Positions 22,634 through 28,785 of a stretch of 29,346 nucleotides of DNA are shown piece after piece (position 1 is the first letter of the stretch; the number at the start of each line of letters is the position of its first letter). Source of the stretch: JBFXDI01 sp050181295. Lineage in GTDB: Bacteria; Pseudomonadota; Alphaproteobacteria; Rhizobiales; Aestuariivirgaceae. The position numbers and the translations under genes are program-made. A model generated the notes under the pieces. That model saw only the letters and a list, made by a program, of their open reading frames with translations. It made no database searches and was not told the origin of the DNA. The DNA lies in the NCBI GenBank assembly GCA_050181295.1, contig JBFXDI010000041.1, forward strand, positions 1 to 29,346. The letters run 5' to 3'.

Positions 22634-22669
22634 AGAAGCGCCAGACTGTCTGACGAGCCCGACGCTTCT
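22634..22669. promoter_or_regulatory. Stem with internal palindrome in a 102-base intergenic gap
   Basis: AGAAGCG (22634-22640) pairs with CGCTTCT (22663-22669), and between them lies the perfect dyad CAGAC-T-GTCTG (22642-22652). The gap separates the HTH gene from the next early gene. It could be an operator for one of the nearby small DNA-binding proteins or an mRNA structure; no T-tract follows. Confidence 0.35.
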
Positions 22670-22710
22670 ACCTCAGTCCCGCTCAGATTGCCCACCGTGC
22701 AGGAGACAGC

Positions 22711-23151
22711 ATGAATACCATTGGTAGTGATGGGCCGCAACACCCGACGCTTCCACTAGCGTCGATCGACCGGCTACGCGCGTTGCGCGATCAGATCAAG
22801 GCGGCGCCGAAGGGCAGCCAGGAGCTCGACGAAGCACTTCGTCTGTTGTTGACCATCCACGAACGACAGGCGGTCAAGGCCTTCATACAGCCAAGCGCCT
22901 CGATCGACGACGCGCTGGCATATCTCAACATCCTGCTGCCGGACTGGTGGCTGCACACGATGCGCGAGGAGCGCACCGAAGTCATCTACCGGGACGACGA
23001 GCACAAGCCGACCGGCGCATGGTCCGCAGCGATCCAGAGCAAGCGCGGCGGCCAGCTCACCTTCGGGAGCGCCCACACGCCGGCCCTCGCCCTCATCGAC
23101 GCCGTCCTGAACGTCAGGATCGGCATGGTCTCAGGACGGTGGACGATATGA
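22711..23151 (+). CDS. Hypothetical phage protein
   Basis: This 146-residue protein has a helical N-terminal half (SIDRLRALRDQIKAAPKGSQELDEALRLLL) and a conserved-looking C-terminal half (SIDDALAYLNILLPDWWLHTMREERTEVIYRDDEHKPTGAWSAAI ... FGSAHTPALALIDAVL). I recall the C-terminal pattern from many phage proteins of unknown function. The gene has a GGAGACAGC ribosome binding site and ends in an ATGA overlap with the next gene. Confidence 0.72.
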   Translation: MNTIGSDGPQHPTLPLASIDRLRALRDQIKAAPKGSQELDEALRLLLTIHERQAVKAFIQPSASIDDALAYLNILLPDWWLHTMREERTEVIYRDDEHKPTGAWSAAIQSKRGGQLTFGSAHTPALALIDAVLNVRIGMVSGRWTI

Positions 23152-23342
23152 GTGGCCCTCGCCTTACAGAGCAGCAGAAACAGGCGATCTTGCGCGACCA
23201 TGCTGCCGGGATGCCGCTCAAGCAGATTGCGTACACGCACGGTGTCGACCAGAGTTATCCGACACTACTGGCCCGGCGTCGCGGGCTCACCAGCCGAAGC
23301 GATCAGCTCCGGACCGGATTGAAAGACAGCCGCCGTGCATAA
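23148..23342 (+). CDS. Small HTH protein
   Basis: This 64-residue protein (LTEQQKQAILRDHAAGMPLKQIAYTHGVDQSYPTLLARRRGLTSR) is a single HTH with a short basic tail, similar in design to the HTH protein at 22363-22608. The start is in an ATGA overlap with the preceding stop. It overlaps the GcrA-like gene by 8 bases. Probably a DNA-binding regulator; the target is unknown. Confidence 0.68.
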   Translation: MSGPRLTEQQKQAILRDHAAGMPLKQIAYTHGVDQSYPTLLARRRGLTSRSDQLRTGLKDSRRA

Positions 23343-23664
23343 GCCGGTCGGAGAGGGCTGGACGGCGGAGCGCGTCGAGCTCCTGAAGGCGCTCCACGCC
23401 TCGGGCGAGCTGTCGGCCGCACAGATCGCCGTCCAGCTCGGCGGCGGGCTGACGCGCAACGCCGTCATCAGCAAGGTCGACCGGCTCAATCTGCAGCCCA
23501 ACGACCGGAGCCGCGATCCGTCACGCCCGAAGGCTGAGCGGAAACCGCGCAGCCGGCCGAACGAAGTGGGTCGCCGATCTGCGCCGCTCTCTCGACGCCT
23601 TCAATGCCGAGCCCTCAGCGTCGTGACCTTCCACGCCCGTAGCCAGGTTAATGGGGAGAGGTAG
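23335..23664 (+). CDS. GcrA-like DNA-binding protein, C-terminus divergent
   Basis: Residues 8-53 (GWTAERVELLKALHASGELSAAQIAVQLGGGLTRNAVISKVDRLNL) match the DNA-binding domain of GcrA, the alphaproteobacterial cell-cycle regulator that acts with sigma70 at promoters containing methylated GANTC. The remaining 55 residues are Arg/Ser/Pro-rich and show no recognisable GcrA sigma-interaction domain, so the protein may bind the same sites without activating. The GTG start overlaps the preceding gene. It reads directly onto the next small gene (ATG at 23665). Confidence 0.78.
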   Translation: MHKPVGEGWTAERVELLKALHASGELSAAQIAVQLGGGLTRNAVISKVDRLNLQPNDRSRDPSRPKAERKPRSRPNEVGRRSAPLSRRLQCRALSVVTFHARSQVNGER

Positions 23665-23838
23665 ATGGCGATATTTTCAAGTGATGGAAAGTCCATGAGC
23701 ATCCGCAAGGTCGATGGCGGGTACGTCTATGACTGGCGAGACGATGCCGCGGCAGAGGCCTATGACGAAACCGGCCTCCGCAGCTGGCCGATGAAGAAGC
23801 GGCCGCCGACCAGCGGCACTCGCATCCTCCGCCATTGA
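23665..23838 (+). CDS. 57-residue hypothetical protein
   Basis: ATG at 23665 opens a 57-residue frame (MAIFSSDGKSMSIRKVDGGY, then VYDWRDDAAAEAYDETGLRSWP, ending TRILRH) stopped by TGA at 23836. A strong GGGGAGAGG ribosome binding site precedes it, and it begins immediately after the GcrA-like stop codon. No family is recognised. Confidence 0.55.
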   Translation: MAIFSSDGKSMSIRKVDGGYVYDWRDDAAAEAYDETGLRSWPMKKRPPTSGTRILRH

Positions 23839-23959
23839 GGCCGCCAAGGCGGAAGAACGAGAGGCGTGTGCACAGGTGGCGGACTACTTCACCTGCGGGA
23901 CTTGCGGCATGGACGGGAAGGCCGGGGCTGCCATCCGTTCCCGTGAAAGCCGATCGTGA
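23834..23959 (+). CDS. Probable small coupled gene with unclear start
   Basis: The frame IEAAKAEEREACAQVADYF, then TCGTCGMDGKAGAAIRSRES, ends at TGA 23957-23959, overlapping the GTG of the next gene (GTGA). The EREACAQVAD...AAIRSR pattern is familiar from short phage proteins that combine a helix with a C-x2-C turn. No ATG/GTG/TTG fits its N-terminus; ATT at 23834 or an internal GTG at 23876 are options. Called because of the coupling and the natural-looking composition. Confidence 0.4.
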   Translation: MEAAKAEEREACAQVADYFTCGTCGMDGKAGAAIRSRESRS

Positions 23960-24171
23960 GCACGACCCGCAAGAAGGCCGAAGCGATCCTGCTCGGTCTG
24001 CGCCTCGAACCTGTCGACCCGCTATATTGGGCCGTGATCAAGGCGACGGACCGGGCGGGCATACTGACCAGCAACAACTGGCGCGTCACGCCCGCCTCGT
24101 GGGCGGCCGCGATCGACGCCATCAGCGCCGCGCTGGAAGCGGCCAGCACGCCAGGCGGAGACCGGCCGTGA
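23956..24171 (+). CDS. Small hypothetical phage protein
   Basis: This 71-residue protein (RKKAEAILLGLRLEPVDPLYWAVIKATDRAGILTSNNWRVTPASWAAAIDAISAALEAA) is mostly helical. It is coupled by GTGA overlaps at both ends. Function is unknown; it precedes the primase-helicase by one gene. Confidence 0.6.
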   Translation: MSTTRKKAEAILLGLRLEPVDPLYWAVIKATDRAGILTSNNWRVTPASWAAAIDAISAALEAASTPGGDRP

Positions 24172-24401
24172 CCGGCAAGCCGCGGCCGACGCCTGAAGAC
24201 ATCGCGCTGCTGCGGCTCGTCAGCACCGAAGGCCTCGTGTCGATCGAGGACCGGCGCGTCCAGCGCGTAGAGACCGCCGTCGGCCGCTGCCGCGATGCCT
24301 CATGGGTTCACGCGGCCTGGCACCCGAAGTTCGACTGCAGCGCGCTCTCGATGACCAACATCGGGCGTGGCGCTCTCGCCCGTCATGCCTGGGGGCTTTG
24401 A
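24168..24401 (+). CDS. Small hypothetical protein upstream of the primase-helicase
   Basis: This 77-residue protein starts at GTG in a GTGA overlap (PRPTPEDIALLRLVSTEGLVSIEDRRVQRVETAVGRCRDASWVHAAW...). Its stop is followed directly by the TTG start of the primase-helicase, so the two are tightly coupled. The helical N-terminus may be a small DNA-binding fold; the family is unknown. Confidence 0.6.
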   Translation: MTGKPRPTPEDIALLRLVSTEGLVSIEDRRVQRVETAVGRCRDASWVHAAWHPKFDCSALSMTNIGRGALARHAWGL

Positions 24402-26528
24402 TTGACAGCATCGGAAGGCGCGCCATCAACCTTCGAGGGGTTCTGGCGCTTAGGCTACACCCGGCTCGTTCCCATCGTCCCGCCGGACGCGCAGCTCAGC
24501 GAGAACTCCTCCCTGTTCAAGCGCAAGGACGCCCGCGGCAAGGCGGTCGGCGTCCGCCGCCAGGACGGGCTGTGGTCGGGGTTCGACTGGCTGCCGCATG
24601 AAGCCGACGAGCAGGATCTCCTGCGCTGGCAGGGCATGGGCGCCGGCGTCGGCATCAAGACCGGCAGGGGCCTGATCGCGATCGATGCGGACACCCTCGT
24701 CGAGGACCACGCCGCGACGATCAAGCGCACGGTCGAGGAACACTTCGGCAATCTCCCGATCCGCGTCGGCCGGTACCCGAAAGCCCTCTACGTCCTGCGC
24801 ACCTCGGAACCGATGCGCTACACGCGGATCGAGTTCGGCGAGCTCGACGACAAGGGAAGGCTGAAGGACCGCGTCGAGGTTCTCTCCGACGGCCGCCAGT
24901 TCGTCGCGCACGGCATCCACCCAACCACGAGAGAGCCCTACCGCTGGCCGCGCGGCCTCGTGCCGCTGGATGCACTGCCGACCGTACCGCCGGCCGCCGT
25001 GACCGCCTTCCTGGAGGCGCTGCGCCGGGTCCTGCCGGCGGCGAGACCGCTGATCACCGAAGGGTCCTCCGTCGAGATCGACCAGGCCGCCTTGCGCGGC
25101 TCGATGGAGCACGTCCGACGGGCGGTCGAGGCGATCCCGAACACGTCGGACAGCTTTCCGACCCGCGAGAGCTACAGGGACTTCGGCTACGCGATCAAGG
25201 CGGCCCTGCCCGACGATCCGTCGGCCGCGTTCGACATCTTCAGCGCGTGGTGCGCACGCTGGCAGGAAGGCGAGAACGACCCGGAGGTGGTCGAAGCGGA
25301 CTGGCGGCGGATGAAGGGGCCATACCGCCGCGGCGCGGGCTGGCTGTACGAGCTGGCCGAGCAGCACGCACCGGAGAAGTTCTCCAGGGCCGAGGCGTGG
25401 TTCGAGCCGATCGCGGAGAGCATCAACCCCTTCGCGGAAATCGAGCTAAACGCTTTGAAGACCGCAGACGCGCCGGACTATTACGAAGTCCTGCGCATAG
25501 ACGACATCCTCTCGCGCCCGCCGCCGAAGTACCTCGTCGACAGGCACTTCCCCGAAGTCGGCATGGGCTTCCTCTACAGCGAGCCGGGCATAGGCAAGTC
25601 GTTCATCGCCCTGGATGTCGGCCTGCACATCGCCTATGGCCGCGAGGACTGGCACGGCGACAGGATCCACGCAGCCAACGGCGTCGTGCTCTATATCGCC
25701 TCGGAAGGGTCCTACGGCTTCCGCAACCGCATCCACGCGTGGCTGAAGCGCCATGAGGTGACAGCCCGCACCGATCGTTTCCTAATGATCGAGAAGACGA
25801 TCGATTTCATGGACGCGGAGGACGTCGGCCGCCTCCTGCGGACGGTGCGCGAGGTGGTCAAAGCGAGACCGGCCCTCGTGGTGGTCGATACCGTGTCCCG
25901 CGCCATGCCAGGATCCGACGAGAACCTGCAGAAGGACATGACCCTGTTCGTGAAGGCCTGCGACCGGGTGCGGGACGCTTTCCGCTGCGCGGTCCTGGGC
26001 GTGCATCACGCCGGCAAGAACGGCGACATGCGCGGCTCGACGGTTTTGCGCGGGGCGGGCGATTTCGTGTTCCGCCTGTCGCGCAAGCCGGGATCGTCGA
26101 TCGGCCGCGTCACCTGCGAGAAGCAGAAGGACGGGCCCGACGGCTGGAGCGAGGCCTATCGGTTCGATCAGGTCGAATTGGGCGGGGGCGAGACATCGCT
26201 CGTGCCGTCCCGCTGCGAACAGACGATCGGCCCGGATGTGGCTCTCACGCCCGAGTTGTCGGCCGAGGTTCTGGCGGCCCTGGGCAAGGCGTGGGACGTC
26301 GGCCAGCCCTGGGGCAGGACGTACCACGCGGGCGAGCGCATGGCGGCCCGGCGTATGGTCGCCGATCACGGCTTCGAGATGTCCAAAGCGGAGGATGTGC
26401 TCTCGTTCTGGCTCCAGACTGGCGTCGTTGTCGAGGACATTTTGTCCAAGAAAGCGAAGTCCAAAGGGCTGCGATTAGCCAGTGCGGCGGACAAGCTGTC
26501 CGGTGCGGACGCTGGCGTTTTTCAGTGA
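24402..26528 (+). CDS. Primase-polymerase / RepA-type hexameric helicase fusion
   Basis: The 708-residue replication protein joins an archaeo-eukaryotic primase-polymerase domain (about residues 10-200; GIKTGRGLIAIDADT with the metal-binding DxD near 94-96, then RQFVAHGIHPTTREPYRW) to a PriCT-like helical segment (SYRDFGYAIKAALPDDPSAAFDIFSAWCARW, about 265-305) and a RecA-fold helicase (about 360-600). Walker A is SEPGIGKSF (near 392) and Walker B is LVVVDTVSRA (near 490), with GVHHAGKNGD...RGSTVLRGAGDFVFRL beyond. The TTG start lies directly after the previous stop. It would unwind and prime at the origin, like P4 alpha or RepA-type proteins. The repeat array begins 7 bases downstream. Confidence 0.9.
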   Translation: MTASEGAPSTFEGFWRLGYTRLVPIVPPDAQLSENSSLFKRKDARGKAVGVRRQDGLWSGFDWLPHEADEQDLLRWQGMGAGVGIKTGRGLIAIDADTLVEDHAATIKRTVEEHFGNLPIRVGRYPKALYVLRTSEPMRYTRIEFGELDDKGRLKDRVEVLSDGRQFVAHGIHPTTREPYRWPRGLVPLDALPTVPPAAVTAFLEALRRVLPAARPLITEGSSVEIDQAALRGSMEHVRRAVEAIPNTSDSFPTRESYRDFGYAIKAALPDDPSAAFDIFSAWCARWQEGENDPEVVEADWRRMKGPYRRGAGWLYELAEQHAPEKFSRAEAWFEPIAESINPFAEIELNALKTADAPDYYEVLRIDDILSRPPPKYLVDRHFPEVGMGFLYSEPGIGKSFIALDVGLHIAYGREDWHGDRIHAANGVVLYIASEGSYGFRNRIHAWLKRHEVTARTDRFLMIEKTIDFMDAEDVGRLLRTVREVVKARPALVVVDTVSRAMPGSDENLQKDMTLFVKACDRVRDAFRCAVLGVHHAGKNGDMRGSTVLRGAGDFVFRLSRKPGSSIGRVTCEKQKDGPDGWSEAYRFDQVELGGGETSLVPSRCEQTIGPDVALTPELSAEVLAALGKAWDVGQPWGRTYHAGERMAARRMVADHGFEMSKAEDVLSFWLQTGVVVEDILSKKAKSKGLRLASAADKLSGADAGVFQ
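26489..26501. promoter_or_regulatory. Operator-like dyad inside the helicase 3' end
   Basis: GGACAAGCTGTCC has one mismatch to the GACAA-N-TTGTC dyad found in the immunity region. It is coding sequence, so codon constraints may explain it. It lies 34 bases upstream of the repeat array. Confidence 0.25.
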
Positions 26529-26534
26529 CAGAGG

Positions 26535-26722
26535 GGCGGAGCAACGGGCGGAGCAAGGCGGAGCAAGCGGGCGGAGCAACTGTAAGTCATTGAAATCATT
26601 AGGCGGAGCAATTTGGCGGAGCAACAGGCGGAGCAAGGGCGGGGAAGCGGAGCAACGCTCGTAAGCCCATGATTTATCTAAACCTTTTTGGCGGAGCAAG
26701 AATGGGCGGAGAAGCGGAGCAA
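26535..26722 (+). repeat. Iteron-like array of GGCGGAGCAA; candidate replication origin
   Basis: Eight exact GGCGGAGCAA copies begin at 26535, 26547, 26557, 26570, 26602, 26615, 26627 and 26690. Two AGCGGAGCAA copies begin at 26646 and 26713, and a decayed copy at 26705. Spacings of 12, 10, 13, 32, 13, 12, 19, 44 and 23 cluster around multiples of the 11-base helical turn. Two less GC-rich pockets lie inside (26581-26601; 26660-26689), the latter with a weak DnaA-box-like TTATCTAAA (26674-26682). Two inverted GCTCCGCC copies lie just downstream (26752, 26764). Position after the primase-helicase suggests an origin bound by that protein, as with P4 alpha; a partition or copy-control site is an alternative. 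Confidence 0.7.
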
Positions 26723-26726
26723 AAGT

Positions 26727-26778
26727 CCCCTACTACGTAGGGGGTGGCGGCGCTCCGCCGGCCGCTCCGCCCCACCCC
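26727..26778. terminator. Two GC-rich hairpins after the repeat array
   Basis: CCCCTAC (26727-26733) pairs with GTAGGGG (26737-26743) over a TAC loop. A larger stem pairs GGGGTGGCGG (26741-26750) with CCGCCCCACCCC (26767-26778), enclosing the inverted GCTCCGCC copies. The two stems share bases and may alternate. They could end the rightward operon or be part of the origin; the nearest T-run (TTTTT at 26803-26807) is 25 bases away. The remaining bases to 26842 show nothing else recognisable. Confidence 0.4.
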
Positions 26779-26842
26779 ACCCCGTACGGTGTAGGAGGGC
26801 GCGTTTTTGGAAAATCGGACTAGGCCAGGGGATGGCCGAAGT

Positions 26843-27130
26843 TTAGGACAAGTTGTCCGACCAACGCCGCGCCACGTTGAGCCAGTGTCGCCAGATGGGC
26901 GGACGATAGCAGCGGGCGGATTGGTCGCCGTAGGTCTGTCGCCAGAGCTCGACGCGGGCAAAACACTCGAACGACGATCCGTCCAAGCCCTGCAGCGCCG
27001 GCGTGCGGTCCTTTTCCGCCTGAGCGGCGAGGGCGCGGCCGTCGACGAAATACCAAGGGCCCGGCATTTGAGCCAGGATGGCCGCCAGCAGGCAAACGAG
27101 GGTCAGTCCTATGGTGGATAGCGGCCGCAC
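26843..27130 (-). CDS. Small membrane-anchored hypothetical protein
   Basis: This 95-residue frame begins with a hydrophobic segment (STIGLTLVCLLAAILAQMPGPW, about residues 5-26), like an uncleaved signal anchor. A polar domain with two Cys and many Trp/Arg follows (ECFARVELWRQTYGDQSARCYRPPIWRHWLNVARRW). The GTG start at 27130 lies directly after the T-tract of a - strand terminator, so its transcription must come from read-through or an unseen promoter. An internal ATG at 27067 would remove the membrane segment. The C-terminal codons contain the GACAAGTTGTC palindrome. Family unknown. Confidence 0.45.
   Translation of the reverse strand: MRPLSTIGLTLVCLLAAILAQMPGPWYFVDGRALAAQAEKDRTPALQGLDGSSFECFARVELWRQTYGDQSARCYRPPIWRHWLNVARRWSDNLS
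26846..26858. promoter_or_regulatory. Perfect operator-like palindrome near the putative origin
   Basis: GGACAAGTTGTCC is a perfect 13-base dyad and contains the exact reverse complement of the immunity-region palindrome at 7904-7914. It lies about 125 bases past the repeat array, at the 3' end of a - strand gene. It may be a distant site for the XRE repressor; overlap with codons is a caveat. Confidence 0.4.
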
Positions 27131-27131
27131 G

Positions 27132-27163
27132 AAAAACCCCGCCAGGAACGATCCTAGCGGGGC
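27132..27163 (-). terminator. Rho-independent terminator of the leftward accessory operon
   Basis: On the - strand, GCCCCGC pairs with GCGGGG through a two-part stem (outer 6 pairs, inner AGGA/TCCT) around a 4-base loop, followed by TTTTT. This is a textbook intrinsic terminator 19 bases after the last stop of the small membrane gene at 27182-27313. Confidence 0.8.
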
Positions 27164-27181
27164 TTGTATGGTGACTGTCTG

Positions 27182-27313
27182 TCAACGGGGTTTTCGGGGC
27201 GGGCCCCGGCATAGTAACCAGCCGACAAGCTTGGATACGATCCAGCCCAGGGCGTAGGACGGGAGCAGCACCAGTGCCAGCGCTCCCGCTCCGAGGACAA
27301 GCCAAGCGATCAT
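27182..27313 (-). CDS. 43-residue membrane protein
   Basis: ATG at 27313 opens MIAWLVLGAGALALVLLPSY, then ALGWIVSKLVGWLLCRGPPRKPR, ending at TGA 27184-27182. Two hydrophobic stretches span most of the protein, and a basic tail follows. The start overlaps the preceding stop as ATGA, and a strong terminator follows, so it is the last gene of a coupled operon. Function unknown; holin-like or superinfection-exclusion roles are only guesses. Confidence 0.5.
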   Translation of the reverse strand: MIAWLVLGAGALALVLLPSYALGWIVSKLVGWLLCRGPPRKPR

Positions 27314-27432
27314 GGCGCGGCGCCTACGTAGGCCAGGACCGCGTCAAAGCGAAAGGCAAAGGCTGCAGCGCTGGCGCTGAAGCCTATGCCAACGAAGATC
27401 CAAGCGAGCAGGCCGGCGAAATGGTCGCTCAT
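27310..27432 (-). CDS. 40-residue membrane protein
   Basis: ATG at 27432 opens MSDHFAGLLAWIFVGIGFSA, then SAAAFAFRFDAVLAYVGAAP, ending at TGA 27312-27310. One hydrophobic helix (LLAWIFVGIGFSASAAAFAF) crosses the membrane. It overlaps both neighbours by ATGA, which strongly suggests real translation despite its size. Family unknown. Confidence 0.5.
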   Translation of the reverse strand: MSDHFAGLLAWIFVGIGFSASAAAFAFRFDAVLAYVGAAP

Positions 27433-28205
27433 GGCTGCCTCGCGAAAAGGTCGAGCGTGAACGGGCATCGATAGGCGGGCGCCACATAATCAGGATCTTC
27501 GGCGCGCAACTCGGCTTCCTTGTCCTCGCGTGCCTCCTTCATCGAGGCCTCGAAAGCCGTCCAATCGGTTTGACGATCGATCGCGGTATAAAAATCCTCG
27601 TACATGTTTTCGAAGATAGCCCAATCCCACTGCTTAGGATCGTCGGGGCAATCGGTAGCTCTGAGATCGAGGCAGGCCAGCAAGAGCGTTCCTAGCTCAT
27701 TGTGGTCCCAATTCTCGATTGGCTTTGCGAGCCAGGTTTCGAGCGTGTTGCGATAGCCTGAGATGAAGCCGTCGCGCGACGTGAAACGTTCCTGGATCTT
27801 TGCTTTCAAGGCTTGATGCTGGTCCTCTTGGGACAAGGCGAAGAGGCGTGCAACGGTTTCAGGCTCGACGTAGGCGAATACGCGATCAGTCTCGAAATTG
27901 TAGAACTTTGGGCTATCCATCGCCTCGAATTTAAAGCCGAGCGGGAAGCCCAACCATTGTGAGAGATAGTGGTCTACTTCAGCGACGTATTGTTCAGCGA
28001 TATAGCGGAAACCGATGTCATAGGACGAGTGTCGCATGAGCAATTCCGCAATCTCGTTTTGGTCGAGCCTCAGTTCCGGTGGTACGCCTTCCTCTTCCTG
28101 CCGTTCGTATTCGTATTCCGCGGTTTGCTCTTCCTGATGGTCGAGCTCGCTTGACTATTTGCTGTCGTAAAAGCCGTCGAAAGGCAGATTGATAACTGCG
28201 GGCAT
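27429..28205 (-). pseudogene. Conserved-looking hypothetical gene interrupted by an in-frame amber codon
   Basis: ATG at 28205, preceded by CCGGAG, opens MPAVINLPFDGFYDSK and then meets TAG at 28157-28155. The same frame continues without another stop as SSELDHQEEQTAEYEYERQEEEG, then IAELLMRHSSYDIGFRYIAEQYVAEVDHY, WLGFPLGFKFEAMDSPKFYNFETDRVFAYV, ERFTSRDGFISGYRNTLETWLAKPIENWDHNELGTLLLACL, to 27429; 258 positions in all. I recall unnamed accessory proteins of alphaproteobacterial plasmids and islands with this pattern, starting with the NLPFxGFY box. The TAG is probably a nonsense mutation (from Trp or Tyr), or a readthrough site. A TTG at 28043 or ATG at 28037 could restart a shorter protein. 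Confidence 0.65.
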
Positions 28206-28245
28206 GTTGGTTGCTCCGGTTCGGTGACGATCGTCAAAACAGACA

Positions 28246-28743
28246 CTAGAGGACGCGCAGAACGCTGTAGCCAATCGCTTCCAGGTAGCTCAGGCCTTGC
28301 ACGCGGTAGCAGTCGAGCCAGCCGGCTTCGCCTTCCTTCTCGATGTAGTTGGCGAAGTGCCAACCCTTTGGCGCCTTGCTGTCGCGCGGAAACGTAGTCC
28401 GGCCGTTGGGCGGTTTGCGGCGGACGGCGCAATGATCGTTCAGCTTGTGGCCGTCGATCCAAAGGCCGGCGATTGCCGAGGCGAATTTGTCATATCCATA
28501 ACCGCCAGCTCGCCCAACCTGGAAGCCAAACGCGCGATAGGCCTTTTCCGCGTCGACATCGGCGAGCGGCGTTTTGTGCGCGGCCGCGTAGCAGCGCGCC
28601 GCGGCCTTTGAGCCTTGAAAGATGTTCACAAGGCAACTGCCTTGCCCGTGATAGGCCAGGACGCGCGCAACTTCCTCGCCGCGGCGCATGATCAGATCAG
28701 CCGCAATTTGCTTCGCGGCTTTGGTCTCCCGAACGTATTTCAT
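28246..28743 (-). CDS. Hypothetical accessory protein
   Basis: This 165-residue protein starts at ATG after an AGGAAGGG ribosome binding site. The N-terminal half is helical (VRETKAAKQIAADLIMRRGEEVARVLAYHGQGSCLVNIFQGSKAAARCYAAA). The second half has AYRAFGFQVGRAGGYGYDKFASAIAGLWIDGHKLNDHC and ends with LDCYRVQGLSYLEAIGYSVL. It lies 40 bases upstream of the amber-interrupted gene on the same strand, probably in one operon. The family is not recognised; base composition is less GC-rich than the phage early genes. Confidence 0.65.
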   Translation of the reverse strand: MKYVRETKAAKQIAADLIMRRGEEVARVLAYHGQGSCLVNIFQGSKAAARCYAAAHKTPLADVDAEKAYRAFGFQVGRAGGYGYDKFASAIAGLWIDGHKLNDHCAVRRKPPNGRTTFPRDSKAPKGWHFANYIEKEGEAGWLDCYRVQGLSYLEAIGYSVLRVL

Positions 28744-28785
28744 GTCGATCCCCTTCCTGTTATGTCCGTCGCTATTCCGGACGCG

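Noticed and set aside
26535..26722. CRISPR array
   Set aside because: Repeats are only 10 bases with gaps of 0-34 bases of no uniform length, and there are no cas genes. The Cas4-like DUF2800 protein is a phage replication nuclease.
27969..28154. A + strand 61-codon hydrophobic frame
   Set aside because: It is antisense to the amber-interrupted gene, whose - strand reading continues as acidic, natural-looking protein through the same bases.
27429..28205. Genome-wide amber recoding (TAG as an amino acid)
   Set aside because: Only one gene in the window has an internal TAG, and other genes use TAG as a normal stop, for example the end of the methyltransferase frame at 16459-16461.
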